NCBI GenBank assembly: GCA_012522755.1
Contig: JAAYJV010000073.1
Location: forward strand, 1-32,127
DNA length: 32,127 bases
Direction: 5' to 3'
Source: Candidatus Hydrogenedens sp.
GTDB taxonomy: Bacteria > Hydrogenedentota > Hydrogenedentia > Hydrogenedentales > CAITNO01
The position numbers and the translations under genes are program-made. This document shows positions 7,708 through 15,722 of the stretch, in pieces; position 1 is the stretch's first letter, and each line of letters opens with the position of its first letter. Under the pieces are notes generated by a model. That model saw only the letters and a program-made list of their open reading frames with translations, did not search any database and was not told where the DNA came from.

Positions 7708-8909
7708 TGAAGCATCTCCTCCAGATTAAAAATGGGCAAGAGCATGGCAATGACCAATGCGCCCACGACAGCACCAACCAATACAATCAACAAGGGTTCC
7801 ATGAGTGTCAGAACAGCGGCGATGCGGCGGGCCGATTCACGGGTGGCATCGTCGGCAATATCCAGCAGCGCCTTGGGCAATTCGCCACCCTGTTCCGCCA
7901 CAACAATGAGACTGGCGGCGGAAGGCGGGAACAGACCACTGCGCCGGATCTCTTCGCTCAGCTTCCCGCCTTTTCGTACACTTTCCATGGCCACGGAAAC
8001 GGCCTCACGGAATATCACATTCTGCGTGGTTTTGCGGGATACATCCAGAGCTGCGAGAATGGGCAGGCCCGCTTCCAGCTGTGCTCCCAGCGTCCGGGAA
8101 AAGTGGGCCACTTCCAGCTCGCGCACCACAGAGCCGATGAAAGGCAGTTTCAGCATGAAGCGATCCCGAAAACGGCGGCCCTTTTCTTTTTTCAACGCCT
8201 GACGGAGCACCAGAACCAGCACGAGAGCGGCAAGGACAAAAAACCACCACCATTGGCCGAAGAAGGTGCTCAGAGCCACAAGAACCTGCGTTGCCACAGG
8301 AAGCTCACCGCCCAGATGCTCGAAAACCATGGTGAAACGGGGTAATACGAAAGAAGTGAAGGCAAAAACGGTCACCATGCCGATGAGCACAACAGACAAG
8401 GGATAGGCCAATGCCTGGGTCATGGCGGAGCGGTTTCCCTGTTCTTCTTCCAGCAGCTCGGCCAGGCGGTTGAATCCCGACTCAAGATGGCCGCTCGATT
8501 CGGCCGAACGGATGAGACTCACATAGAGAGGCGAGAAAACACCGGGATGGGCACCCAGGGCCAGATGCAGCGCATCGCCCCGGAGAATGCGGGAGAGCAC
8601 ATCGCCCAGCACAGGATTCATAACGGGAATCTGATCACGGAGGGTGGACAATACCTCTGTGAGAGGCAGCCCGGAATGGAGGAGCCGTCCCGCCTGTCTG
8701 GAAAACTGCATGAGGCTTTTGCCTGTAATCACCTTCCAGAAAGGCAGCCGGGCCATGCCCGTGGGCTCGCTGTCCTTCTCATCAACACGGACGACATGCC
8801 AACCCCGCGCGAAAAGAGCGGCTACGGCTCCGTCGCGGGATTCAGCGGTCATCTCGCCCTCCTGGACGGTGCCCGTGTCATCGAAACATTTATATGAAAA
8901 ACTTTTCAT
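7704..8909 (-). CDS. gspF: Type II secretion inner-membrane platform protein GspF
   Basis: 401 residues from ATG 8909 (a TTG codon directly before it is in frame). It is the polytopic platform protein that couples GspE to pseudopilus growth. Two homologous F domains (about 66-190 and 269-393) each end in a hydrophobic segment; the likely membrane helices are 170-190, 217-237 and 371-393. Family motifs include FSRQAGRLLHSGLPL and FSRTLGAQLEAGLPI at the heads of the two repeats, and AEQGGELPKAL. Starts about 22 bases after gspE and overlaps gspG by four bases. Confidence 0.95.
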   Translation of the reverse strand: MKSFSYKCFDDTGTVQEGEMTAESRDGAVAALFARGWHVVRVDEKDSEPTGMARLPFWKVITGKSLMQFSRQAGRLLHSGLPLTEVLSTLRDQIPVMNPVLGDVLSRILRGDALHLALGAHPGVFSPLYVSLIRSAESSGHLESGFNRLAELLEEEQGNRSAMTQALAYPLSVVLIGMVTVFAFTSFVLPRFTMVFEHLGGELPVATQVLVALSTFFGQWWWFFVLAALVLVLVLRQALKKEKGRRFRDRFMLKLPFIGSVVRELEVAHFSRTLGAQLEAGLPILAALDVSRKTTQNVIFREAVSVAMESVRKGGKLSEEIRRSGLFPPSAASLIVVAEQGGELPKALLDIADDATRESARRIAAVLTLMEPLLIVLVGAVVGALVIAMLLPIFNLEEMLQ

Positions 8910-8931
8910 CAAGCCACCCGAATCATCACGC

Positions 8932-10428
8932 TTAACTCTGGGTTACCCGCAGGAGTTCTTCCAAGGTCGTTTCACCTGTAGAAACCTTTTGCAGACCATC
9001 CTCCCACAGTCCTGTCATCCCTTGCAGCACAGCACGATCACGCAATATATTGGCTGGAGCACCGTCCATGATCAAACGGCGCATCTCTTCATCCATGGCG
9101 AAGGCTTCAGCAATAGCCTGTCTGCCCAGATATCCCGCATTGCGGCACTCAGCGCAGCCTGCACCTTTGTAAAAATGAAAGGTTGACAGCGTCTCTTCAG
9201 ACAAGCCGGACCGGCCAATCAGTTCACTGTCAATGGGCTGTTCTTCCCGGCAATGGGGACAGATGCGCCGCACAAGCCGCTGGGCGATGACACATTCCAC
9301 TGATGAGCAGATCAGATAGGAATCGATGCCCAAGTCCTGCAAACGGGTGATGCTGCTGGGCGCATCGTTGGTATGGAGGGTCGAAAAGACCAGATGCCCC
9401 GTCAATGCTGAGCGCATGGCCAGTTCAGCCGTCTCAAGATCGCGAATCTCACCCACGAGAATCACATCAGGATCATGGCGCAGAATGGAGCGCAGACCCG
9501 TGGAGAAGGTAAAGCCTATATGCGTTTTCACCTGCATCTGGCAGATACCTTCCATCTCATATTCCACAGGGTCTTCAATGGTGATAATCTTGCGTGTCGC
9601 ATCATTGATACGATCCAGCGCCGCATAGAGGGTCGTTGTCTTGCCGCTGCCCGTGGGCCCTGTAACCAGCACAATACCATGGGTCTTCAAAGTCTGGCGC
9701 TCAAAAAGATCACGATCCTTCTGGGAAAAACCCAGGGCTTCCAGAGAAAGGAGAGATTGCCGGGCCTGAAGAATACGGATGTTCACACTCTCCCCATGCT
9801 GAATGGGCACAATGGAAACACGGAGGTCAATCTCGTTACCGCCGATGCGGATGGGAATGCGTCCGTCCTGGGGAAGGCGTGTCTCGGCAATATTCAGACC
9901 CGCCATGATCTTGATGCGGGATACAATCTCACTCTGAAACTGGGACAGTGTCGCCGGGGCGGGAAGCTCATACAGAATACCGTCCACGCGGGTACGCACC
10001 CGGCAACGATCAGCGAAAGGCTCAATATGAATATCCGTGGCACGACTGTGAACGGCTTCCGTCAAGAGCTGATTGACAAATTTGATGATGGAAGGAGGCA
10101 GCCCCGCATCGCCCACTTCTTCCGCCACAGCACCCGCCGAAATGAAATCCGCCTCTTCCCGGGAGGAACTCAATTGCTCCATCGTATCTGCGCCGATGCC
10201 GTACCACTTTTTCTGGGCCGACTCTATGTCTTCTTCCGTCGCATAGCTCAGCGCAACAGGCATCCCCAGAAGACGGGACAACTCATCACGCATGACGAGG
10301 TCATCGGGCGTAGGCGAAGCAATCTGGCAACAGCTGTCCTCAACAGCCAGAGGCATCACGCCATAGTGATGGGCAAGACGCGCCGTCACCACAGTCAACA
10401 GATGCTCGTCCGTCACTTGAATTGCCAT
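8932..10428 (-). CDS. gspE: Type II secretion motor ATPase GspE
   Basis: 498 residues. This cytoplasmic hexameric ATPase drives pseudopilus assembly. An N-terminal GspE/MshE-type domain (about 1-105) precedes the catalytic core, which has Walker A GPTGSGKTT (257-265), the Asp box IEDPVEYE (284-291), Walker B DVILVGEIRD (321-330) and the His box TGHLVFSTLHTND (343-355). Four cysteines (Cys390, Cys393, Cys425, Cys428) form the zinc-binding CM domain typical of GspE. All catalytic elements are intact. First gene of the secretion block; GGAGAG lies about nine bases before the ATG. 114 bases separate it from the last paralog of the array. Confidence 0.97.
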   Translation of the reverse strand: MAIQVTDEHLLTVVTARLAHHYGVMPLAVEDSCCQIASPTPDDLVMRDELSRLLGMPVALSYATEEDIESAQKKWYGIGADTMEQLSSSREEADFISAGAVAEEVGDAGLPPSIIKFVNQLLTEAVHSRATDIHIEPFADRCRVRTRVDGILYELPAPATLSQFQSEIVSRIKIMAGLNIAETRLPQDGRIPIRIGGNEIDLRVSIVPIQHGESVNIRILQARQSLLSLEALGFSQKDRDLFERQTLKTHGIVLVTGPTGSGKTTTLYAALDRINDATRKIITIEDPVEYEMEGICQMQVKTHIGFTFSTGLRSILRHDPDVILVGEIRDLETAELAMRSALTGHLVFSTLHTNDAPSSITRLQDLGIDSYLICSSVECVIAQRLVRRICPHCREEQPIDSELIGRSGLSEETLSTFHFYKGAGCAECRNAGYLGRQAIAEAFAMDEEMRRLIMDGAPANILRDRAVLQGMTGLWEDGLQKVSTGETTLEELLRVTQS

Positions 10429-10477
10429 CGCTTACGCTCTCCTCTCATGTGTCAACAACCACATCATAAGCTTCTCC

Positions 10478-10507
10478 ATTGTAGCACCATGACACTGAAA
10501 ATGGTAA
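10478..10507 (-). promoter_or_regulatory. Weak candidate promoter ahead of gspE
   Basis: In the 114-base gap before gspE the minus strand reads TTACCA (10507-10502), an 18-base spacer, then TACAAT (10483-10478), which matches a -10 box at 5 of 6 positions; the -35 match is poor. It would place a transcription start about 40 bases upstream of the gspE ATG. If real, the secretion operon could be transcribed independently of the paralog array. If not, the array and the operon may form one very long transcript. Confidence 0.3.
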
Positions 10508-10542
10508 TAAATACCGCTTTCATTGCTCTTTTTAACAGTCAT

Positions 10543-11799
10543 CTACCGACCCTTCCGTGAAACATACAAAGCCAATGCGCCGCCACAGGCCAAAACAAAG
10601 AGGACAGCTGCAACCCGGACAAAAACGCTGGATTGTGACCGCTTTGAAGTATCCTGTTCTGTGCTCTTTCTCAACTGGAGTGTAACAGCAGCAGATGTTT
10701 CGCTTTCTTCAGCATCTTTGTCCCTTGTCAGCTGAGCCATGCCCCTCAGCAGATAATCCTCCAGAGCATCAACATCCATACGTGGCAGAAATTTTCCATC
10801 TTTCCACGTGAAACCGCTAGCCAAGGTCCCATCTTTCTTCCGAAAATACACAAATACATTTTCTGAAAAATCAGTAACAAAAGCATCCAGTGCATCAAAA
10901 TTCGGGTTCAAGTCAAAATGCTCTACGGTGTAAGTATTTTTTAAAAAGACGGGATCCGAGTTTTCGTATTCGTACACCTCAGTCGATTCAAGATGAAGGG
11001 GAAGATAGTGTCCATCCTGTTCTTTGTACTCTGAAACATACACTTCCCACCGCTTTTCCTTAAGGATGATTCCATCTGATCTATCGGCTGCAAAAAGTTT
11101 ACCATCTATATCAACATGCTTCCCGGCTGCTTTTGTCATCATACACTTTGTCATGACATGGTTTTTATCCGGATCAAGCCAAAGCTCTATATCACCTTCC
11201 GGAAGAGATGCTGTCACAATACAATGTCGGATCCCTTCAATTGCTTCTTCCCTGATGGCCACATTGTCCTTTGTAAGAAGATCAGGGATTCTCTTTGTGC
11301 TGAACGTACGTCCATACCCCAGAAGAGGTCCTGCACTGACAATTCCAATAGCCAGGTCCCTGTGAAAAGCTTTCTCACCATCTTCGTGAATATACAAAAA
11401 ATTTTCAAAGCTCTCACCGTCTTCCTGGCGCACTTGGAGTTCTCTGAATGAAAAATTATTCAGATCTTTAGAATACAGTCGGTGAAAACGCTCACCGGGA
11501 AGATTGCCGTACTCTTCAGCAGGTGTGACATGAATCACCCCTTTTTCACACATGCGATTTCCGCTGTCATTATAAAACTTGTACACGCAGGAGAACTCTG
11601 GTTTACTGTCGGGCATGCTACTTGAGCCATCATACATTTTTATATTTAGCGCAACGCTGTTTGTCCATTCGTAGGAGTCTCGAAAAGCCTGGAGAATTGA
11701 TTCCGGATCAATAGCCTCGGCAAAAAGCACTTGCTGGGACAACGTACAAAGAATAAGTAGCTTCACTGCTCTTATATTTTTAAAATATTTGATAAACAC
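10543..11799 (-). CDS. Array paralog P17, last copy before the secretion operon; start uncertain
   Basis: About 418 residues from GTG 11799. This start gives MFIKYFKNIRAVKLL..., closely parallel to the P8 leader MMIKRYFKTAF, and a signal peptide ending LFAEA. Core motifs: DPESILQAFRDSYEW, LWLDPDKNHVMTKC (His replaces the usual Tyr), NPNFDALDAF (Asn for the Asp of NPDF), KKDGTLASGFTWKDGKF. The membrane module SSVFVRVAAVLFVLACGGAL with tail YVSRKGR belongs to the P15/P16 type. Unlike P13-P16, the P17 body does not begin at the upstream gene's ATGA junction; that ATG opens a 27-codon dead-end frame. A longer frame reaches ATG 11919, but its extra residues do not look like a signal peptide. Expression may be weak. 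Confidence 0.82.
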   Translation of the reverse strand: MFIKYFKNIRAVKLLILCTLSQQVLFAEAIDPESILQAFRDSYEWTNSVALNIKMYDGSSSMPDSKPEFSCVYKFYNDSGNRMCEKGVIHVTPAEEYGNLPGERFHRLYSKDLNNFSFRELQVRQEDGESFENFLYIHEDGEKAFHRDLAIGIVSAGPLLGYGRTFSTKRIPDLLTKDNVAIREEAIEGIRHCIVTASLPEGDIELWLDPDKNHVMTKCMMTKAAGKHVDIDGKLFAADRSDGIILKEKRWEVYVSEYKEQDGHYLPLHLESTEVYEYENSDPVFLKNTYTVEHFDLNPNFDALDAFVTDFSENVFVYFRKKDGTLASGFTWKDGKFLPRMDVDALEDYLLRGMAQLTRDKDAEESETSAAVTLQLRKSTEQDTSKRSQSSVFVRVAAVLFVLACGGALALYVSRKGR

Positions 11800-11828
11800 A
11801 AATATTTTCGATTTGGTAATACATGGGA

Positions 11829-11912
11829 TCACTGGACATACCCTTTCGGATATCTTTCTTTTTGACACACCCGGAGCATGGCGATGAGTTGAGGGAACCA
11901 GGTCTTTTTCAT
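11829..11912 (-). other. 27-codon frame at the P16/P17 junction, probably the decayed start of P17
   Basis: The ATG at 11912-11910 overlaps the P16 stop as ATGA and has AGGGAG about eight bases upstream, the same arrangement that starts P14, P15 and P16. The peptide begins MKKTWFPQLIAML, which resembles the P14 start MNQSWLTKSIPLF, then runs into a stop codon. The P17 signal peptide appears shortly afterwards in another frame. This looks like an ancestral start cut off from its gene by an indel; it could also be a translated leader peptide. Confidence 0.35.
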
Positions 11913-13186
11913 GACTCATCTCCCTGTGCTGAACTGCGTCTCTTCTTTCCTGTCCTATAGACAACAAAGCCCAAGGCTCCGCAAATCAGTACCAACACAA
12001 CGCCTCCAACCCAGACATAAACGCTGGATTGACAATGATTTGAAGTTTCCTGTCCTGCACTGTCTCCCAGCTGAAGCGCAACAGCTGCGGCTGACTCCAT
12101 CTCTTTGGAATCTTTGTTTCCTTCCAGCTGGGCAATGGCTGTGTGCAGACGCTCTTCATTCACCTTGTGACTCGCATCAGCCACCAGTTCTCTATCTTCC
12201 CATCTGAAGCCGGATATACCTTGACCACCTGCTTTCCTCAGCTGGGCGGGGCCTGTCACTTCCGGCAGTTCAAAAGCCTTCAGTGCGTCAAAATCCGGGT
12301 CGAAATCTATCTCCGATAAGCTGTGGACAGCGGAATGTTCATGAATTACCCGTCCTTCTTCAGATTCCTGCCTCTCCAGCCTTTCCAGACTGACGGGAAT
12401 ATGGTGCCCGTCCGTGTATTCTGTTGCATGTACATTCAATTCCGTGACAAATCTTTTCCTGGAAACCAAGGTGCCTGAAGAATCCGGAAAAGACTCCTCC
12501 ACCAGGGGAGTCCCGTCAAAGAGGTCCCTCCCAGCCTCTTTTGTGAGAATACACTTTTGCATTACATAGTCTTTATCAGGCGAAACCCAGAGTTTTATCT
12601 GTCCTTCGGGAACGGTGGCTTCCAGAACCAGGCTTCTGTCTTCATTGAGCATATCTTCGCGAATGATCACATTATCAGAGCTGAGCAACTCAGGAATACT
12701 TTTGTCGCTGAACAGCAGATCAAATCCGAAGAAAGGAGCAATGGACAGCTCTCTTGGCAGGTTATAGTTATAAGCCTCTGGACCGTCTTCGTAGACCGTC
12801 ACAAAGGCCAGGTCACCCGACTCATCGGGCGGCCCTATCTGAAAATCATAAAAATGGTTCTCGCCTTTTTCCTTTAACAGTACTTTCACAAAAGACAGGG
12901 TATCTTCAACAGCTTCTCCTGTGACGGTGCTCCTGACTTCCACTGTGCTCTTTATGCTGATTGCCTCGCCATTATTGTTATGGAAGTCGCTATTTTTAAT
13001 GTACTGTTCGCGCAAATCAGCGTCGACACTTGTACAGGTCGCATGAAAAGCAACGTGCTCATGCCAGTTGAAAGCCTTCTTCACAGCGTCCAGAATGTCC
13101 TGCGCTTCATCAGCATGGACAAAAGAGGATGCAGTGACGGTCAGGACAAAAGCGGCGATCAGGTGAGCACAACAGTTTCTTTTCAT
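11909..13186 (-). CDS. Array paralog P16
   Basis: 425 residues from ATG 13186, which overlaps the P15 stop as ATGA and has GGGAGG upstream; the longer open frame to 13306 lies inside P15 and is a shadow. Signal peptide MKRNCCAHLIAAFVLTV, ending VHADE. The N-terminal motif is diverged (DILDAVKKAFNW). Core LWVSPDKDYVMQKC and DPDFDALKAF. The final segment of the usual KKDGT stretch is altered to KAGGQGISGFRWEDREL. The membrane module SSVYVWVGGVVLVLICGALG with tail KKRRSSAQGDES is shared with P15 and, in its last residues, with P13. The first half resembles P7 in part (FFGFDLLFSD.S.PELL against FFGIDVLFSD.A.CDLL). Confidence 0.93.
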   Translation of the reverse strand: MKRNCCAHLIAAFVLTVTASSFVHADEAQDILDAVKKAFNWHEHVAFHATCTSVDADLREQYIKNSDFHNNNGEAISIKSTVEVRSTVTGEAVEDTLSFVKVLLKEKGENHFYDFQIGPPDESGDLAFVTVYEDGPEAYNYNLPRELSIAPFFGFDLLFSDKSIPELLSSDNVIIREDMLNEDRSLVLEATVPEGQIKLWVSPDKDYVMQKCILTKEAGRDLFDGTPLVEESFPDSSGTLVSRKRFVTELNVHATEYTDGHHIPVSLERLERQESEEGRVIHEHSAVHSLSEIDFDPDFDALKAFELPEVTGPAQLRKAGGQGISGFRWEDRELVADASHKVNEERLHTAIAQLEGNKDSKEMESAAAVALQLGDSAGQETSNHCQSSVYVWVGGVVLVLICGALGFVVYRTGKKRRSSAQGDES

Positions 13187-14439
13187 GCCTCGCCTCCCGG
13201 TGTTACACTCCGCCTTTTTTTCATCATAAAGACAAAAGAGCCAAAGGCACCACAAGCCAGGACCAACGCAACAGCTCCAATCCAGACAAAAACGCTGCTT
13301 TGGCACTGCTTTGAAGTTTCCTGTTCTGCACTGTCTCCCAGCTGAAGTGTGACAGCCGGGGCTGCTTGATTTTCATTTGAAGCTTGCTCTGTTTGTAAGC
13401 GAGTAATGGTCTCTTGCATTGAATCTTCACGAAGAGTTTTGTCCACATCAGGGACAAGCTTTCCCTCTTCCCACTGAAATGTGGTAAACAAAGTCCCTTC
13501 TTTTTTCGCCAGGGTGGTAGAAATGCCCGGGGGTGGCGAAAATTCAAAGGCATTCAATGCCTCAAAATCCGGATTCAGATCAATATCCAGAAGGCTGATG
13601 TCTGTGTTCCATTCGAAGTGCTCATCATTCTCATACTCTTCCATTTGACGATAGTGCATTCTGGAAGGAAGATATTGATCATCCATGCTGGTGCTTTCCA
13701 GCACTTCTATTTCCCTGGTTACACGAATCACATCCAGAGGCGGGTCATGAAGCACGTTGCTGTGGCTGTAAAGTTCTCCGTCATAATCCAGGTCCTTTCC
13801 TGCTTCCTTGACGAGCACACACTTTTTCAGCGTATACCCTTTATCTGGTGAAAGCCAGATTTTTATCCGCCCTTCAGGGACCTCTCCTTCCAGCAGTGTA
13901 TAAAGCCCCCCTTCCAGGCGATCCTCCTTTACACTCAGCGTATCTGCGGTTAAAAGCTCCGGTAAAGACGCTTTGCTGAAGGGGAAGGAAGCGCCCAGGA
14001 TATGGCTTCCGAAGAAAAGATGCCTTTCAAAGAATGATCTCCCCGCTTCCGCCCCTTTTTCATCCACACGCAGACGACCCAGAGTCTCTCCCCCTTCTTC
14101 CCCAAGATCTAAAATACAAAAATAATCTGAAGTAGCTTGTGGTGAAAAGATATATTGTGTTGCATATTCGTTCTTCCGCCCCCGGATTGCTGCATGCATG
14201 TTCATTTGATCATGATCATCGTTATAAAAACGATATTCTTCGTGAAACTTTTTATCTTCCGCATTACTGAAAGTAGAAACAGAAGTGGCGTGTATGGCAA
14301 CCTTTCGCGTCCAATTATAAGAGTCCCGAAAGGCCTGAAGAATGCTTTCCGTATCGGGATCTTGAGCACAAAGAAAGGGTTGCAGCAGAAACAGAGCCAG
14401 GATAAATATAGAGGATATGTTGTAAAGGCAATTTCTCAT
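13183..14439 (-). CDS. Array paralog P15
   Basis: 418 residues from ATG 14439 (GGGAGA upstream, ATGA overlap with P14). Leader MRNCLYNISSIFILALFLLQ is the same leader type as P13 and P11. Motifs: DTESILQAFRDSYNW, IWLSPDKGYTLKKC, NPDFEALNAF, KKEGTLFTTFQWEEGKL. The conserved Cys before the LWL strand is absent (GGLYTLLEGEV), so only the Cys of the KKC motif remains there. Membrane module SSVFVWIGAVALVLACGAFG, tail MKKRRSVTPGGEA. A Cys lies just before the helix (KQCQSS), as in P16. Confidence 0.94.
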   Translation of the reverse strand: MRNCLYNISSIFILALFLLQPFLCAQDPDTESILQAFRDSYNWTRKVAIHATSVSTFSNAEDKKFHEEYRFYNDDHDQMNMHAAIRGRKNEYATQYIFSPQATSDYFCILDLGEEGGETLGRLRVDEKGAEAGRSFFERHLFFGSHILGASFPFSKASLPELLTADTLSVKEDRLEGGLYTLLEGEVPEGRIKIWLSPDKGYTLKKCVLVKEAGKDLDYDGELYSHSNVLHDPPLDVIRVTREIEVLESTSMDDQYLPSRMHYRQMEEYENDEHFEWNTDISLLDIDLNPDFEALNAFEFSPPPGISTTLAKKEGTLFTTFQWEEGKLVPDVDKTLREDSMQETITRLQTEQASNENQAAPAVTLQLGDSAEQETSKQCQSSVFVWIGAVALVLACGAFGSFVFMMKKRRSVTPGGEA

Positions 14440-14700
14440 TGACTCTCCCTTCTTCTTTTCACAATGCGATAAGCAATCCATGCGCCAATCAGCACAATCA
14501 GTCCCGCTGCCATGAGGATGTAGAGCCACATTTCTTCTTTCATCTGGGCGGCTGCGTCGGAGTCCAGTTTATTGACCAGAAGAGAAAGTTTTGCTGGCGC
14601 CTTTGTATTATCGGAGGGAGTAGTGTGGATGGCCGCAAGCCCTTCCTGCAGCTTTGTATCCACAGACTGCTCATCCATGGGGGCAATAAGCTTTCCATCT
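14421..14700. repeat. Junction repeat, copy a (end of P14 and start of P15)
   Basis: This block runs from the P15 signal peptide, through the ATGA stop/start overlap, into the linker of P14. It matches 16981-17260 (end of P12, start of P13) over most of 280 bases at about 2.56 kb spacing, and matches 19461-19640 (end of P10, start of P11) over its first part. The conserved unit therefore crosses gene boundaries. Confidence 0.8.
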
Positions 14701-15722
14701 TCCCATTTGAATCCGCTAAGCTCGGTTCCATCTTTTTTGATGAAATCAACAGAAGTATCTTCCGGGACGACAAAATGAAAGGCTCCCAGCGCTTCAAAGT
14801 CCGGGCTGAGATCTACTTCAGAGATAACAGCGTTTCTGAACATTTCGAATACACCATCATCAACCAAGTCTTCACGATAAAGATACTCTATATGACGAGG
14901 AATAAAGCGCCCATCTACAGATTGGGTCTCGCTGACAGTTATTTCGATAATATTTCTCTTTATAGTCTCCTCCGAAAAGAAATCAACCCCTCCATATATT
15001 TCAGATCCTTTTGCGTCAAAATCTTTACCAGCCTCTTTAATCAAAATGCACTTTTGAAGGGTGTAATTCTGATCAGGTGAAAGCCAAATCTCCACAGATC
15101 CCTGGGCTATGGTCGCCTCAAGCACACAACTCCGGACACCGTCATTGATTTCCTCACGCATTGTGACAGCATCGGGCGTCAACAGGTCATAGAGAGGCTG
15201 TGTGCTGAAGCCGGTAGCATAGCCTGAAAATATTGCAAAAGGGTGCCCAAGTGTCTGTTCAAGGCGGACCCGATCTTCACCGGCCTCCCAGACTTTCAAG
15301 TAATCCTCCCTCCCACGATCATCGCTTATAGCGCTATGTTGCAGATAAAGACCGCCAGTATTCTCTCTGGAAAAGAATTTTTGAAACTGCTCATCCAGAA
15401 CGCCCCCATGAGAAAACACAGTAAGTTCTCCGGTACGGAGATTGCGATCCTGTCTTGTGCCGACCGTCCTGAAGTTGCGATCTCCATCAATATAACAATC
15501 AAAGTCAAAGACCTCGGCCTCATCCGGAGAACTGCCCACACGAGTAAAAGATTCAATGTGCATGGCCACATCATTCATCCAATTGAAAGAATCACGAAAG
15601 GAATTAAGGATACTTTCAGGGTCAGGCTCCCCGGCGGAGAGGGCTGCGGGCATGATAAAGAACCCCGCCAGAGCTGCCAGGATGAACAGGGGAATAGATT
15701 TGGTTAGCCAGCTTTGATTCAT
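14436..15722 (-). CDS. Array paralog P14, a mosaic of P13-type body and P12-type membrane module
   Basis: 428 residues. Signal peptide MNQSWLTKSIPLFILAALAG, ending ALSAGE. ATG overlaps the P13 stop as ATGA, with AGGAG upstream. From the signal peptide to NPDF-type SPDFEALGAF the protein closely follows P13 (both have LYDLLTPDAVT, EIWLSPDQNY, KDFDA.GSEIYGGVDFF and KRNIIEITVSE). From KKDGT onward it switches to the P12 type: APMDEQ.VDTKLQEGLA, KLSLLVNKLD, then the helix and the tail KRRRESQ. The Cys pair (RSCVLEA and LQKC) is present. Confidence 0.95.
   Translation of the reverse strand: MNQSWLTKSIPLFILAALAGFFIMPAALSAGEPDPESILNSFRDSFNWMNDVAMHIESFTRVGSSPDEAEVFDFDCYIDGDRNFRTVGTRQDRNLRTGELTVFSHGGVLDEQFQKFFSRENTGGLYLQHSAISDDRGREDYLKVWEAGEDRVRLEQTLGHPFAIFSGYATGFSTQPLYDLLTPDAVTMREEINDGVRSCVLEATIAQGSVEIWLSPDQNYTLQKCILIKEAGKDFDAKGSEIYGGVDFFSEETIKRNIIEITVSETQSVDGRFIPRHIEYLYREDLVDDGVFEMFRNAVISEVDLSPDFEALGAFHFVVPEDTSVDFIKKDGTELSGFKWEDGKLIAPMDEQSVDTKLQEGLAAIHTTPSDNTKAPAKLSLLVNKLDSDAAAQMKEEMWLYILMAAGLIVLIGAWIAYRIVKRRRESQ

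Noticed and set aside
10450-10455. TTGACA as a -35 box for gspE
   Set aside because: It lies only about 22 bases from the start codon, leaving no room for a -10 box and leader.
9475-10560. Long plus-strand open frame opposite gspE (361 codons)
   Set aside because: Antisense to a clear ATPase gene, no recognisable motifs, composition typical of a complement frame, no ribosome site I could support.
13183-14529. Long starts of P15 (14529) and P16 (13306) inside the preceding genes
   Set aside because: The extensions are frame-shifted translations of the neighbour's membrane module; ATG 14439 and ATG 13186 have good ribosome sites and direct signal peptides.
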